Origin: Hysterium pulicare CBS 123377
Lineage: Eukaryota; Ascomycota; Dothideomycetes; Hysteriales; Hysteriaceae
Length of the DNA: 64,000 nt
Assembly (NCBI GenBank): GCA_000467715.1
Contig: AJFK01000470.1
Span: forward strand, 1-64,000
Direction of reading: 5' to 3'
In this document: positions 10,504 to 22,972 of the stretch, piece after piece
Numbering within the stretch: position 1 is the stretch's first letter
Layout: every line of letters begins with the position of its first letter
Notes under the pieces: model-generated
Told to the model about the DNA's origin: nothing
Databases searched by the model: none
The model's input: only the letters and a program-made list of their open reading frames with translations
Position numbers and translations under genes: made by a program

Positions 10504-13500
10504 GATTGCGAAGGTATACAGGCCCCTCAGCATGAAGAAAATGGGGCACGACGCACGGTTAAGAGTCTCGAGGCTTTAACAACTCCTGCACGCGCAGGCG
10601 CAGTGGCTTCACGACATGTCCCAGACCGATGTGGACTCGCTTGGCCTTGCTGTTGAGAAGCCAACCAGCGTTTCGCCAACGAATTGAAGCATTTGTGGCT
10701 TCGGGTACTGAGAATGCCTTGACCCAATCCAGGCAGAGCTGAAAGGATAGCGCCCTTCAGAAAATATTGGTCCAGGGTCTTTCCCAATTTTTGCTAGCAT
10801 TAAAATCCATGGCCTTGACGCCGTCTTCGAATTGTGTGACAATAACGGGCCTTCAAGCCTCAAGCTTCAAGCTTCGGGGACTTTGATCTGCCGAGGGAGC
10901 TTGTGTGATCGATAAGCATAGATCGGCAACCACGAGGGGGCGTCGGGGATTCTTGAGCGACTCGAGCCTCAAAGAATTCTTAAATTGCGTCCGTGGCCGG
11001 AGACGAGAATTTTGAATAGAAGCGAGAGAATTCCGGAAGCGCCCACACCTCTGCGCCTCGAACCACTAAACGAGAAGGAACCCCTAGACGAAAACAAAAC
11101 AAGTTCCAAGCTCGACCCATTGTGGCAGTGCAAAAACGGAGGTGTAATAGAGAAAAGTCATGCGAAGCGTAAATTCATCTCGCGAGGTTCTTGGCTCATT
11201 GTTAATGCGCGGTTTTTTCCGACGAAGAAGTTGATGTAATGAAAGCAGGTCTCTTGCTAGCAGACATGTTGTCGGCCAGACTAGGCGCGTCTGTCGAAGC
11301 AACTTGGTATTGCGAGTAGGAAATGAAATCAATTCCTTGGAGAAAGCGATTGAATGCAGAGATGAGATCCATTGGATTAGGAAGATGAATGGAGAAAGCC
11401 TCGTTGTTGAGTCTAGATACTTGGGACCATTTCGCAATTTGAAAGACCTTCCATTTTCTACGGTACCGCAGTTCAAGGCTCTTCCTTAAAGACTTAATGT
11501 TTAAGCCTTAGACGTAAAGGAGTCCTCTTCGATGGGTAAGAGAGTTTATGATGTGTCGATGTGCTGCTGTGCTGCTGTGTTCACGGGTTCATAGTAAGGT
11601 CCTTGTCGTTTACCGATTCATTGTGGGCTTGGTGCAGAGGTTCAAATGTCTGTATAAGCACGGAAGGAAGGAAGACTCTTATTACTTCGAACCTGGTACT
11701 TCATGAGTTGACTTTGTCAAAAATTAGAGCCATGGAGCACTTGATACCAAAGCTGACTTGCGATGAAGCCCTGCTTTCTGGGATTGACATTGAGTATTTT
11801 CTGGGGATCGTGTAGATGTAGTGCCACGATGTCGAGAAGCTTATTGTCTCCTCATATGACGTCAAAGATGGTGGGCCTGAATTGTTCTTCCAGCATCACC
11901 AGTCTGTCCTTGATTGAGCCGCGATCTCTCTGTGCATTTCGTATCATTGAACTTCCAGCATGCCACCTACTTACTCCGTGCATATCGGGATTTTAGTGCT
12001 GAGATCTCGATATCCGCTGCTCCTAGATCCAATAGGAAAGTTCGCAACATGCTCCTCACTTTGCTTTTCTAAACTCATCCACCTCCCAGGAGCCCTACCG
12101 GTGGGAAAATAAAGCGCAAGACCTTATCCGGAGACTTGGGTCTAACGGAAGCCATATTCTCGACCAACAGAATGCGGAAAGGGACCCCTCAATACACCTG
12201 CATATTGAGGGCAGGGCCTTCGTGGACCCCTCGACGGGCACAGCATCAAGCACTGCTTGGCGCGTGGCTTCCCCACATTGCCATTTGGCAGTAAAACCCG
12301 CGCGATCTATGGTTGGACTAATGTATTTTTCTAGTGTGGCTGTCTGTTGGGGCTTTGGAACTCTTGAAAGGCCGCTGAAAGAGCAAGCGTCCGAACGGCC
12401 CGCTTGTGTAGCGTGCTGTGTTGATCCCATTGTCTCGACCGAGAAGTTGAGAATCCGACTCGAAGGGTTGTTGATCGCATCCATGACTTGCATGACAGGA
12501 AAGGCAGAGCGACGGGGTTGAGCGGCATTTTTCCTTCCTTTTTGTCATGTGCAACATGTCAGGGCCTGGCCCATCCCTACCATACCCCACGAGTGTAGTG
12601 AGGAGGTGGCTTGACGAGAGCGCAGTAGGCTGCTAATATGCAGGCGGTGCATTTGGTGCCGATGGGAGCGAGCTGGCTGCTGTCGTCCGGTATCGTGCCG
12701 TGGTTGCGACATGTGGCAGAGGGCAGTTATCTGATTATATCTGGACGCCCCCAATATTGAGCGCCATCCAAACCACTCTATCAATACTTGCTTAAACGAG
12801 ATCCGAACCGAAACCCCATCAAGCACAGTCCAGTGGTTCGATACTGGGAGATCGCGTCGGTCACTGCCACGCAGAGCAAGTGATCGCTGAGTTGTGGGTG
12901 ATGGGCAGCCCGTTAGAAATTCTCCTCCGCTTTGGTGCCGGATAGTAGATTAGGGGAGGGGAAGGGTCCGCGCGACATCCAAAGCTCTCTGGCAATCTTG
13001 ATCCGCGGGAGCACGTTGGCTGACGAAGGCGGCAATGGCGAATGCAGATCATCGGCGGATCAATCAACAAATGTGGAGGAAATGTTGGTTGCTGTTAGCG
13101 GGCCAGCTTGCAGTGCCAGTACCTGAGCAGACCAGACTTGCTCGAACGGTCCCTGAGTGTGCGTGCTGCGGCAAGATACATGTCGCGAAGAGAGCACCTT
13201 CGCTCTTCTTGACTCTTGACACCCACTGCGCGCGCCGTCATGTCAGGCCCGCAGCGCTGTCGACGAACTGAAATCTCCCGCACCAGCCAGTGACGGGCGA
13301 GAATAGAAACATTGTTCGACTGGCCAGTGCCCGCATCAGCCGCCTGTGGTAGGGGCATATCAGTGGTCACATTTGTCGCCTTTTGCGCTAACTAGTTGGG
13401 TCTGTGGCTTTTTTGGCCATCTGCTCTGTGAAAGGCCGAATGACCTTTCAAAGCAGCCAGTTCTGCTCACCAGCCCGCCGCGTGCGCTCTCTTCATATTC

Positions 13501-14003
13501 CGTCAGCCTGCACCTTGCGGCTGGGGATTTATTTCGTCCAACTTTTTCGGTGCTCCGTCTTGCAATAATAATCCAACTGAAACTGCGCGCATATAGAAAC
13601 CTGTCCAGGCGCCTGCATTCGAAACGCCCCAGTAAGTGTGTAACGCAATATCCTGAGAGGCACGGACGCTGTTCTCGGCGGGGGCCACTACAGCATTCCA
13701 CTCTGGCCATTTTTTTGAAAGAACACTCAGCCGCCCGCTCACTTTCCTTCGACGCTCTCCCAACACTTCTGACCTCGCCCATTGCAGGTCTCCAGCTCAT
13801 TCATTTGCATTCCTCGGATCCCGCCTACCTACCCCGACCCGAAACGTTCCCTTGTCGCCCGCCTGTCAAAGTGTCCGAGCTGTCGCGGGGGCTGTGCAAC
13901 TTGATTTGACAGCGACATTACATCTTCTCACCTCGCGGCCTAATTTTTTTATTTCTTTGACAAAGGCACCGAGAACTGCGAGGTCAATTCACAGGAAACA
14001 AAC
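10504..14003. other. 3.5 kb gene-poor region upstream of C2H2 regulator
   Basis: I found no convincing gene on either strand. Several open frames of 80-190 codons occur (the largest at 13346-13909) but have no motifs or splice logic. The last 500 bases are pyrimidine-rich and are probably the promoter and leader of the divergent C2H2 factor. A long upstream region is common for fungal regulators. A non-coding transcript could also be present. Confidence 0.35.
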
Positions 14004-15608
14004 ATGACTGTCGTCAAGGTAAATGCGAATCCCGTCCCCATTGATCTGAGATTAAAGACAGTGTGTAAGCTGACCACCACGTTCTACTGCTGCAGGAACA
14101 AGCATCTCGCCCGACTAGTCAACACCGGCACTCTATGAACACCACGGCGTCGAGTCTTCCCTCCAAATCTCGCCCTCATTCACATTCGCTGTCAGTGGGC
14201 TCTATAAATCAAGCGCATCGCGTAACGCGGAGGAAGAGCATGTCCTCGACTGCGGCAAACAATGTCGCCGGACTGGCAAAGGGCATGTCCGGGGCCAGTT
14301 TGGAAGCTGGCAATACACCTTCGCGGCGCGTGTCAAGGCCATCAAAGCCGCCCTCTGGCTTCCTAGGGCCGAACTTGGGCAATTATCCTGCCATGGCCAG
14401 CAGTGTCCCAAATAATAATTCTGTGTTCGGCCCCGCCAGTTATGGTGCCGCGGCTGCCAAGACCAACGATCCCGCTGATCCATCTGCACTGACTGACGGG
14501 CCGCCTCTGGCTGCCATGTCTGAACATGAGAAAGGTAACTCAAAGGCGAGGATACGTCGAGCCAGTGAAGGCTCTCATCTAAAGTCCGAGTCCAAGAGAA
14601 CAAGTGGTAGCGAATTGAGATGTGAAAAATGTGGGAAAGGGTACAAGCACAGCAGTTGTCTCACCAAACATCTGTCAGTAACCCTCACGTCCACCACACC
14701 CGCCCTCCCACATACTTTCATATTTCAAGATCGAATGCCCTCACCTCTCACATCGCAGCACAGCCCAGGATTCGTTGTTTGTTTTTGAAAGTTTTTAAGT
14801 TGACACTTTTGATAGTTGGGAACACACTCCGGAATGGCAATACACATCCAAATTGCTCATTTCCAAGCACCAGCAAGTCCAGCTCCTCGAAGCTGCTTCC
14901 GTCCTCGTGGCCATGAACCAAGAGGGTGACTCTGGAAAGGAAAGCGACCATTCGTCCGCTTCGCCCACGGCGTCTGGTTCATCGGATATGCTAGACGACG
15001 GTCTTAGTTCCACAGACACAACGCCTCCTCCGCAACTAGACGAGCATCTGGTGGGATCTTACTCCCGCTCGCACTTTGGTCAAGGCTCCTCCAAACGCTT
15101 CTCAGCAAACAGCAGCTCCGCCTATAGCCAATCATACCAATCCACCGTCTTCTCGGACAATGGCCATGGAGGTCATTACCGCCAATGGAGCAATGTCTCC
15201 GACATGCGTCCATCGACCTCCGGCACCTCTGTCGCGGGCTCCTATCAAGACGATGAAAACGATCAAGCTGATCTCGCTGCTGCCGTGGGTCTGCTGAGCT
15301 GTTCCTATGGCACGCCAAAATCCGGTCCCGTAGCTTTACCACCTGACATTCCTCCTGTTCCTCCGTTGCCCGCAAAGTTTCTGGGATTCAATAACCCAGA
15401 CTCGATATCCGGCAGCACGACTGTAACGGCGCAGCAATCGAGCATACGCGGGAACGGGTTCGGATACCACCATCACCACGACAGCAAAGACGTAGACATG
15501 GATGATGAAAGCTTCGCAGACGAAGACGAATTCCAGCACTCTACATCTCGAGGTCGCGGACATGTGGACGAGGACGAAGACGGCGTTTTCGGGCGGATGG
15601 AGGAGTAA
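14004..15608 (+). CDS. C2H2 zinc-finger transcription factor
   Basis: Predicted nuclear regulator of 461 residues. Exons are 14004-14018 (five codons), 14096-14673 and 14816-15608. One C2H2 finger lies at about residues 181-201 (C181, C184, H197, H201; CEKCGKGYKHSSCLTKHLWEH). The second intron interrupts it just before its last histidine. Right after it comes a well-conserved helix-like segment, TSKLLISKHQQVQLLEAASV, that accompanies this finger in related fungal proteins as I recall them. The N-terminal part is Ser/Pro/Asn-rich with basic patches (RRKS, KARIRRAS) that may serve as nuclear localisation signals. The C-terminal part is acidic and Ser-rich, as in activation domains. One finger alone binds DNA weakly, so the conserved extension probably contributes. 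No specific name can be assigned from sequence alone. Confidence 0.8.
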
Positions 15609-16682
15609 ACCAACTCTTTTACCTTCGACTAAAACATTCCAACAACGCGTTTCTCCTTCCCCCGTATCCTATTTTCCAACTGCTAATTTTGTCGTCGCTT
15701 TGAATTTACCTTCAATCTTATCACCGGCCTACAACAAAGAAAGAAAAAAGCCTCCGCATAACTTACCGTTTCAGCATCTGCAGCACCGATGAGAGGGCCT
15801 CCATTCGATTTCCCGCATCCATTACGTTATGAATGTGGGAAAAACCAATGTCGATGGCCCTCGAGGTTAAAGCTACAGATCTGCATCCCATCCTTTGCGT
15901 CGAGAGCTTGAAAGCAAATCTAACCGGAGTTATTTATATCTTTTCTCATTTATCCGACCAAATATTTCTGAAATCTGTTTGAAGCTTGAAGAAGGGGATT
16001 TGTGCTGGGGACGCATGGGCATGACGATCTAACTTCTTCACGTGTGGATGGAAATGCTTTTTGTTGATGTCTCGATGTTCACACGAGGGATAGGGACCTT
16101 TAAATCTGAGCGTTATTTGGCCCTTTGTGTATATTCTGGAAGGCTGAGTGGGGGGAGGGCATGGGAACTGGGATCCTCACTTGGTAACGTGATGGAACTG
16201 TCGGAATATTATCGGATGGAAATTGAATCGAAGCTTCTTTTTTTGTTGTTCTTGAGTGGGGTTTTTTCTGATGTTGTGATGACATTGATTGTGACATGCG
16301 CGACTGACTGTGTTGGCGATTCGAGAAAGGAGGAGCATGACAGAAACAGGAAGATTTGAAACCAAGCAAAGGGATTTAGGCCGGGCCTTATATGCCTCTG
16401 CAGAACTGTTTTGTACGTCACAGTGATGAAGCAGATGAAGCGGAACCGTACCCGTGGTAAACCCACTAAGATGTGGGAAGGGATGGAGCGTCCACAACCC
16501 ATATTTTGCGACGACGCTAGTAAAGGGAACATGGGAAAATTGGGGGAAAACAGATGGGGGTATAGTAAAACAAGAACAGGGAAGAAAAAGAATGCATTGC
16601 CTCTGGGAAAGGCAAGCACATGCGCTGGGGGAGCCGTACCGTTATCCAAAATATCCCGATATCCAGAGTTCGCCCTTCAGTG
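15609..16682. other. convergent intergenic region
   Basis: About 1.1 kb between the 3' ends of the C2H2 regulator and the minus-strand F-box gene. It is likely to hold long 3' UTRs. Open frames on the minus strand here are compositionally odd and lack motifs. Nothing else is seen. Confidence 0.35.
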
Positions 16683-18590
16683 TTACTTGAATATCCGGAT
16701 GCTTGGCGACATCATCGACTCGATGAAAGCATCTAGGAGGAAGTATCCACCCTCGGCGTATTCCTTGGTGAGCAGTTCCTTTGTGAGTGTATTGTCCTTG
16801 GTAGTCTCCCTATGCCAGGCCTTGGCGACGTGACCGAGTGAAGTGATGAACGTTTTGGAGGGCGATTGCAGTGCATTCCTTCCATTCCAGCATGCCAGAG
16901 GGACGTGGGTTGTGAGTCCCATTGCTATCGTCTCTAATGGATTTTCAGTTTTGTTGTTCGCCGCAAGATCGTTCAGGTGTTCGAAGAGGGTTTGGGCGAT
17001 GAAACTTTCCAGGACTCCGAGAGGGATGTCCATGATGTCGTCGTGGGTATCATCCGGCCATAGGATTCGGATCGGTACTATGCATCGAATTGACAAGGTC
17101 CGAAGAGAGCGAAGCTGTGAGAGCGCATCCTGATGGTATTAGCAAGCTCAGATTCCGTGGCTCAGTAGAAACAGACAGCCCTGGCTTCGGACGAAGAACC
17201 ACGCTTTGTACTAGCCACTGTAAACTACTTACAAGATACGGTTTGACAACTGTAATATCTATGGTCTTTGGCTCAGTATCCACCATGGAGACCTCTGGAA
17301 AATTGATGGCCAGATGTTGAAGCCCTGGAGACTCAAGACACAGCGACTGTACTTCCCTCTGGCAGTACCGCAATTCTCCGTGACGGCAATGACAACGCAC
17401 AAATAGAAGGCTCAGGGTTTTCCCGTGATGTGTCAGAGAAGATATATCGGGGACATTATTGGTATATAAGTCCAGATATAATTCTCGTAGACCCAGGTTG
17501 AGAGTCAAAAAGTTGGCGACTGCATGTGCAAAGAGAATCCCTTTGGAGACCAACATGAACGCTGTCAGCCTGGGAAAGGTCCTAGGGTTCAAGACATCCA
17601 AGAAAAGATATTCTTGGCGACATTCGCGGAGCTCGAGGACCTTGACCAGTGGAAAGGTTGTACTGTATAAGCCGGAAAGATTGACCTGAGGAAATGGAAA
17701 GTTATGGAAACTCAATCGCGTAACAACGGAGAACAGTCGCGACGCATCTGTGAATCCAACGTCCAAGCCAGGTCTCCATTCATTGGCAAAGCCCCAAGAA
17801 GTGTAAACCAGGTGGATCCATGTCAGCTGGGGAGACCTGCGAACGATTAAGGTCCAGTCTTTGAAAAATTTATCAGATGGACCAGCTCCGACGGTTAAAG
17901 TTTGCAAGTTGTTGAACTCAATGGATCTTTCCAAGCGTGCACAGGTTACCTGACGTTCGATCAAGTCCTCCAACGCAGGCAGTTCCAAGTTTTCAAGGTT
18001 TCGTTGGGTTGCCAGCAAGGAGATAAGATTTTTCGCCCACAATTTGGTGTACGGAGGGAGGCGGGCGTTGCACCTACACCAAGACAAACTATTAGCAGGA
18101 GTCGGTGCGCTGGATATGTTTCTTACTGACACGAATGACAACAGTCTGTTTGGAGGGATCACCTGTAGTAAATCACTTATCACCTGATTCTCCAACCCCA
18201 CAGGCCAAAATAGTTGGGAGCCACGCTCCATCTTTTCATCATCGTTGAACAATTTGGGAGACAATAATCTAATCGCAACATGCCTAACATGCTGAATACC
18301 TGGGTTATCGCCCGACACCAGAGGTTTGTAGCGATGACGATTTCCGCGACCGATATCTAGTGTGAGAGACTGATAAGCTATTGGGGTTGCAACTTGCCAG
18401 AGCACGCGACACGTGCGAGAGACGTTTAATAGTGTCTTTTGATCAAGCTGCAGTTTTGCGTTAGCCGGTACACTTTGAAAAAGAATCGCCACTATAGGTT
18501 AAAGCTTACATAGCGTAGTATCATAATTTTGAGTTCAGCTGGGAGGACTGCAAGGTAGGATTGAATTCCTGAAAGCTGTGGTATTGACAT
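16683..18590 (-). CDS. F-box domain protein, paralogue 3
   Basis: Third member of the F-box family in this window, 580 residues. Minus-strand exons are 18590-18510, 18447-17233 and 17129-16683, all phase 0. The F-box begins AVLPAELKIMILRY in exon 1 and continues after the intron as LDQKTLLNVSRTCRVLWQ. The body is LRR-like and leucine-rich. Both intron positions match those of paralogue 2: one right after the F-box start, one before the last exon (PYL, then DALSQLRSLRTL). It diverges most at its C-terminus. It is probably an SCF substrate adaptor of unknown target. The small first exon is well supported by an in-frame ATG, a GTAAGC donor and homology with the other copies. Confidence 0.8.
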
Positions 18591-20294
18591 TTCATTCCCG
18601 CTATCCTTTTCCTCCGAGAACTCCATCGCAGCTTCTCGGTGGGAAAGGATTCTGGGATATCGAACTTCTAGGGGGGAGGAATTAAAGTAATTAAATGAGT
18701 GTGGTTGAGAAGGTAAATCAAGACCATGGTCTTGGAGGGATGAGTTTTGGAGGTAATGAGGAAGTGATTAGGTCACCAACCATAAAACGCGCCGCTGCGA
18801 GTGAGGCAGGGCCCAAACAGGTGAAAGTGGTGTGAATGACCGCACCCCACGGTACCAAGCCCAATTTTTTTTGTCACCTTGGAGTATTCACCAGACGTGT
18901 TCTTGCTTCGAGCTCTGGTCTGTCAGTTCAGTATAGGCTAAGGTTAGTTCAAGATAAAGGAAGGGAGACGTAGGCAGGCGTTGCTGCTGTTGCCTTGGAC
19001 CACCTGAACTCTTGTATTATGTTTCAGTCTTTCATTTTACTAATTAACATTCGCCAGTGCGGATATTCACAGATCATAGTAATCTTAGTGGTAGATTGTG
19101 GTATACGTTGACGCTGGAAGTGTCGACGAGAAAACGGAAGCGATCGAGTCCAAACTCTTATGCTAGGCTGATTCGCCATGTTACGGGGTTCATGCGTCGG
19201 GCAAGAATCGGAGCCTCAAGCAATCGAATCATTACTCTTCTCGAAAGGAGAATAGATTGAAGCTCGCTAGGCTTTCAAGGGTTATCAAGCAAGGTCTTAC
19301 AGGTTGGATATCCTCTCCGGTACTCTCCTTTGGGCCCAGCTTTCCCTTATAATCTGCAATAGGTACTATTTGCAAAGGCTAAGCAAGACATCCCCCTATC
19401 ATCGAAAGCTAGGCAGATGGTGCCTGGACTTATGGCTTTTAAACATTTGCTCCGGCAATGGGAAACGAGCACTATGTCAAGAGGAGAGCAGTCTCTGCTG
19501 CATGGGATAGCAAGACATGGCCCCGCCGGGAGCGGAAGCAAATCCTTCTTGTTGGAAGGTCGATAGGTGAAGAAGTCAAAAATATCGCATGAGATGTTCA
19601 CGTTGGAAGATGGAGTCGGGCATGTCGCTGAGGTAATGGCACGATTTAAGGCGTGCAGTCGGCTCATTGGTCTGTGCGGTAATCTCGTTTAATGTTGCCG
19701 AAGCCTTCCGACGGTTCTTATCTCAAAGGTCACAGCATAGGAGAGTGAACATGCATGGCTTTCGGTGGAAAAGGACCGAGATTCGAAAGGTTGGTAACTG
19801 GCGGAAGCCAATCGGCTGTCAGACGATGCATGGAAAGATGAGTGTCGCTCTTGACCGAAAACTTATGAAGCGTCGAAGAAGTGTTGCAATGCATGAACAT
19901 GCGGCTTGCTCTTGGCGCTGTCATTAACGTTGCGCGATGTCAAAGCTCCCACTGCACGTGCGTGGAGCCGCTCTCGTTCTGAGGAGATTAGGATGCTCGC
20001 ATTCCCTCGCCCAGCGTGAAAACTCTTTCTCTCTTCGTCAGGCTGCCGTGGAAATCCCATCGGTAGCTGCGCTTGTAAATATGCCAATTAATTGATACCG
20101 GATTGTCCATGCAGCTCTCGCCCTTCGTGTAGCTACTTGTCGTGTGATCGGCAGCTCCAGACGTCTGCGAGGCGGGGAAGCTCCAAAGAGCTGCAGAAAT
20201 TCATCCACCAGCCCTTTGCCTCCCCGAGTCGTGACAACTTCGTCGCTCTCTTCCTGAGGTACCCCACCACCTCTCTTCTAACAATTCCCAAATC
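18591..20294. other. 1.7 kb divergent intergenic region
   Basis: Region between the divergent F-box paralogue 3 and glycogenin genes. Short frames on both strands show no family motifs. It presumably holds both promoters. Nothing else is recognisable. Confidence 0.35.
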
Positions 20295-22972
20295 ATGGCG
20301 AACCCAGGAGAGGATGTTTACTGTACTGTGAGTCTTGAAATACGTAAAGAATGCCGTACAAACAAATGAACTTACCCAATACAGCTGCTTATGAGCGATT
20401 CCTACTTGCCTGGTACTACATTCCACTCCCCAAAGCTTCGAGAAGCTTAACTGATCCCGACCCTTAGGAGCCGCAGTTCTTGCACATTCTTTACGAGATG
20501 CTGGCACCAAGAAAAAACTTGCGGTCCTAATCACCCTAGATACCTTATCCGCCGATACCATTACTGAGCTCAAGGTCAGTTAGCACAGTCTCCACCTCGC
20601 CTAGATCACTACTTACCCTACACACAGGCTCTATACGACTACCTAATACCCGTCGAACGTATACGGAACCCTAACCTGTCCAACCTCTACCTTATGGGCC
20701 GTCCTGACCTAGCTTTCGCTTTCACAAAGATAGCTCTTTGGCGACAAGTACAATTCCGTAAAATCGTTTACATCGACGCTGATGTTGTAACGCTACGAGC
20801 TTTGGATGAGCTCTTTAACATCGATGCGCCATTCGCTGCAGCTCCCGACGTTGGTTGGCCAGATGCCTTCAACTCTGGTGTTATGGTCATCAGTCCCAAT
20901 ATGGGTGATTACTGGGCGTTGCAAACAATGGCAGCGAGTGCTGATAGCTTTGATGGAGCTGATCAAGGGCTACTGAACCAGTACTACGAGCACCGCAACT
21001 GGCACCGGTTAAGTTTTACTTACAACTGTACTCCGAGTGCACAGTATCAATGGGAACCAGCTTACCGGTATCACAAGACCAACATAAAAGCGGTACACTT
21101 CATTGGCAAAGACAAGCCTTGGTTGTCAGGCAAACATAGTGGTGGCGGAGCCGGCGTATACAACGAACTTCTTGGAAGGTGGTGGGCTATCTATGATAAG
21201 CACCTCAAAGCAGCAGCTTCTGGGTTTCCGCAGGCCGCTTCAAAAGCTTCGGCATCCCAACCATCCACAACAGTTCAACAGCACGTGAATGGGGAGGCAA
21301 CCAATTCTGACTTTGGTACATCATCCTTACAACATATTACTCCCACATCACAAATTGTGGAACCTGAGGGGCAGGTTACGGCGACGGAGATGCCATTCTC
21401 CGAGCCTGGAGAGGCTGTTGAGAACATTGATCAAGGTGTAGTGGAGCCGACGCCAACGGTAGAACAGCGCAAATTTTCTGCTCCGACGATGTCCTGGGAT
21501 GCTACCCGGTAAGACAGTGATAGTGCTGGATATTGTGATTGGGTTAATGCTAAGTCTCTTAGGTCCGAACCGCCTTCTGCATCCGAACCTGAAGCTGCCA
21601 ATTTTCCGAGCCAAACATATGAGTTCAGCGAGAGTAGACAACTATTTCAAGCACCCCATGCGTACCCGGAGCCCCCTAAGGATATGTGGTATGACGTACC
21701 GGAAACGAAACCAAAACCAGCGGAGAGACCCAAACCAATTTTCCCGTGGGAGAGGGAGCGTGAAGTGGCAAAACCAACCCGTATCTTCGCTGAAGATGCA
21801 CTTCCTGAGCCAGCGCCACCTAACCCTCACACAGGGCCAGTAGGACATGGCAAACAAGGGCAAGAAACGCGGAAAGAGGAAGAGGAGGTTGATCCCTCGA
21901 AACCTCCAAGACCGACATCTCCAAAGTCTGCTGACGAGCAATGGCAGTCATTCCAACAAGCAAATGTCAACGCATGGGACAGTGTGCCTGGTATTGAGAG
22001 CTATGTGCGAGCGATCATGGAGCAACACAATCGACGAACTAGACCCCAAGCCTCGCAACAAAGCAGTGCTGGACCAGAGGAGCTTCTGTCACCGACGTCG
22101 AGTCGAAAAGATCGCCGTGAAAGCCTTATCATTACGGACTTCCCAACCGCTGTTGAACGACCAAGCCTACCCGTGACACCAGCTCCGGTCAGACGACCGA
22201 CATTCTGGGGAGAGGAGAGAGACAAAGCAGGCGAGCTGCCTGCGGCAGAAGGCGTGCCGGATCAAGCCGACTGGGTATGTCCGAACTGTGGTTTCAATTC
22301 CTCTACTAGCGCTGCATTCCAACGTGCGCGTCGAGCTTCGTCATATGATTCTACTGCTACAACTATTGCGCCTGCTTTTTCAAGCCCATCTCCTGTTACT
22401 GCTCCGCCCAAAATTAGCCCTCGAAGTGGCGTTAGCCCTCGCGGAGCCCCGCTTGCATCCCTTACCGATCCATCATATTTCCCTAGCCCAGATACTGTTA
22501 CGTCACTTGCTCACGAACACGGTCTTCGCTTACAATCTGAGTCTGATATTGCGCCTGTTGTCGAATTGTTAAGAGCACAGAGAAGCTGACTGAGCGATCC
22601 AACCTCAAGAACCCAGAAGAGCAACTCAATCAGCTACGTCGATCCTCGTTACTCGAGTTTGAACACTTGAAGTCGCCATTGCATCTTCAACCACCGTTGA
22701 GAGAGCTGCCGGAACATTCAGTGCCGTCTGAAGGTAATCAAGAAGCAGCCAATGGCCGACTGAGTGGGGAGAAGGGTGGAACGCAAGAAGAAGCAACAAC
22801 TCAAGAGCCCACGATCACAGCGGCGAAACCTATTGCCCCAGCTACAGCGTCCGACAAACCTCTGTTCAAGGACCCGGATTTTGGAGCGGATGCACAAGTG
22901 GACAAGAAGCCTGAAGGTTTATTCGACGGTGGTAGGGTGGAGGATACGACTCTGAGTCCTACGGAGCAATAG
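20295..22972 (+). CDS. glycogenin (GT8 self-glucosylating primer)
   Basis: Initiates glycogen synthesis by glucosylating itself from UDP-glucose. Predicted 799 residues. Exons are 20295-20327, 20385-20412, 20468-20574, 20628-21508, 21563-22521 and 22581-22972. The N-terminal 270 residues form the GT8 catalytic domain: MANPGEDVYCT start, LAVLITLDT, the DxD metal site DAD at residues 106-108, FNSGVMVI, GADQGLLNQYY, and HFIGKDKPW. The long C-terminus is Pro/Ser-rich with conserved blocks (WDSVPGIESYV, PSLPVTPAPVRRPTFWGEERD, NPEEQLNQLRRSSLLEFEHLK) typical of filamentous fungal glycogenins; such tails bind glycogen synthase. The last intron uses a weak GTCTTC donor and was chosen because it alone restores the conserved NPEEQL frame. 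Without it the protein would stop at 22589. A CPNC pair around residue 590 is unusual. Confidence 0.87.

Noticed and set aside
13346-13909. 187-codon open frame on the plus strand
   Set aside because: No recognisable domain, biased mixed composition, and its position matches the promoter region of the C2H2 regulator.
18060-18125. Additional 53-nt intron in F-box paralogue 3
   Set aside because: A GTAAGA donor and TGTAG acceptor are present, but removal would shift the frame, so the sequence is kept as coding.
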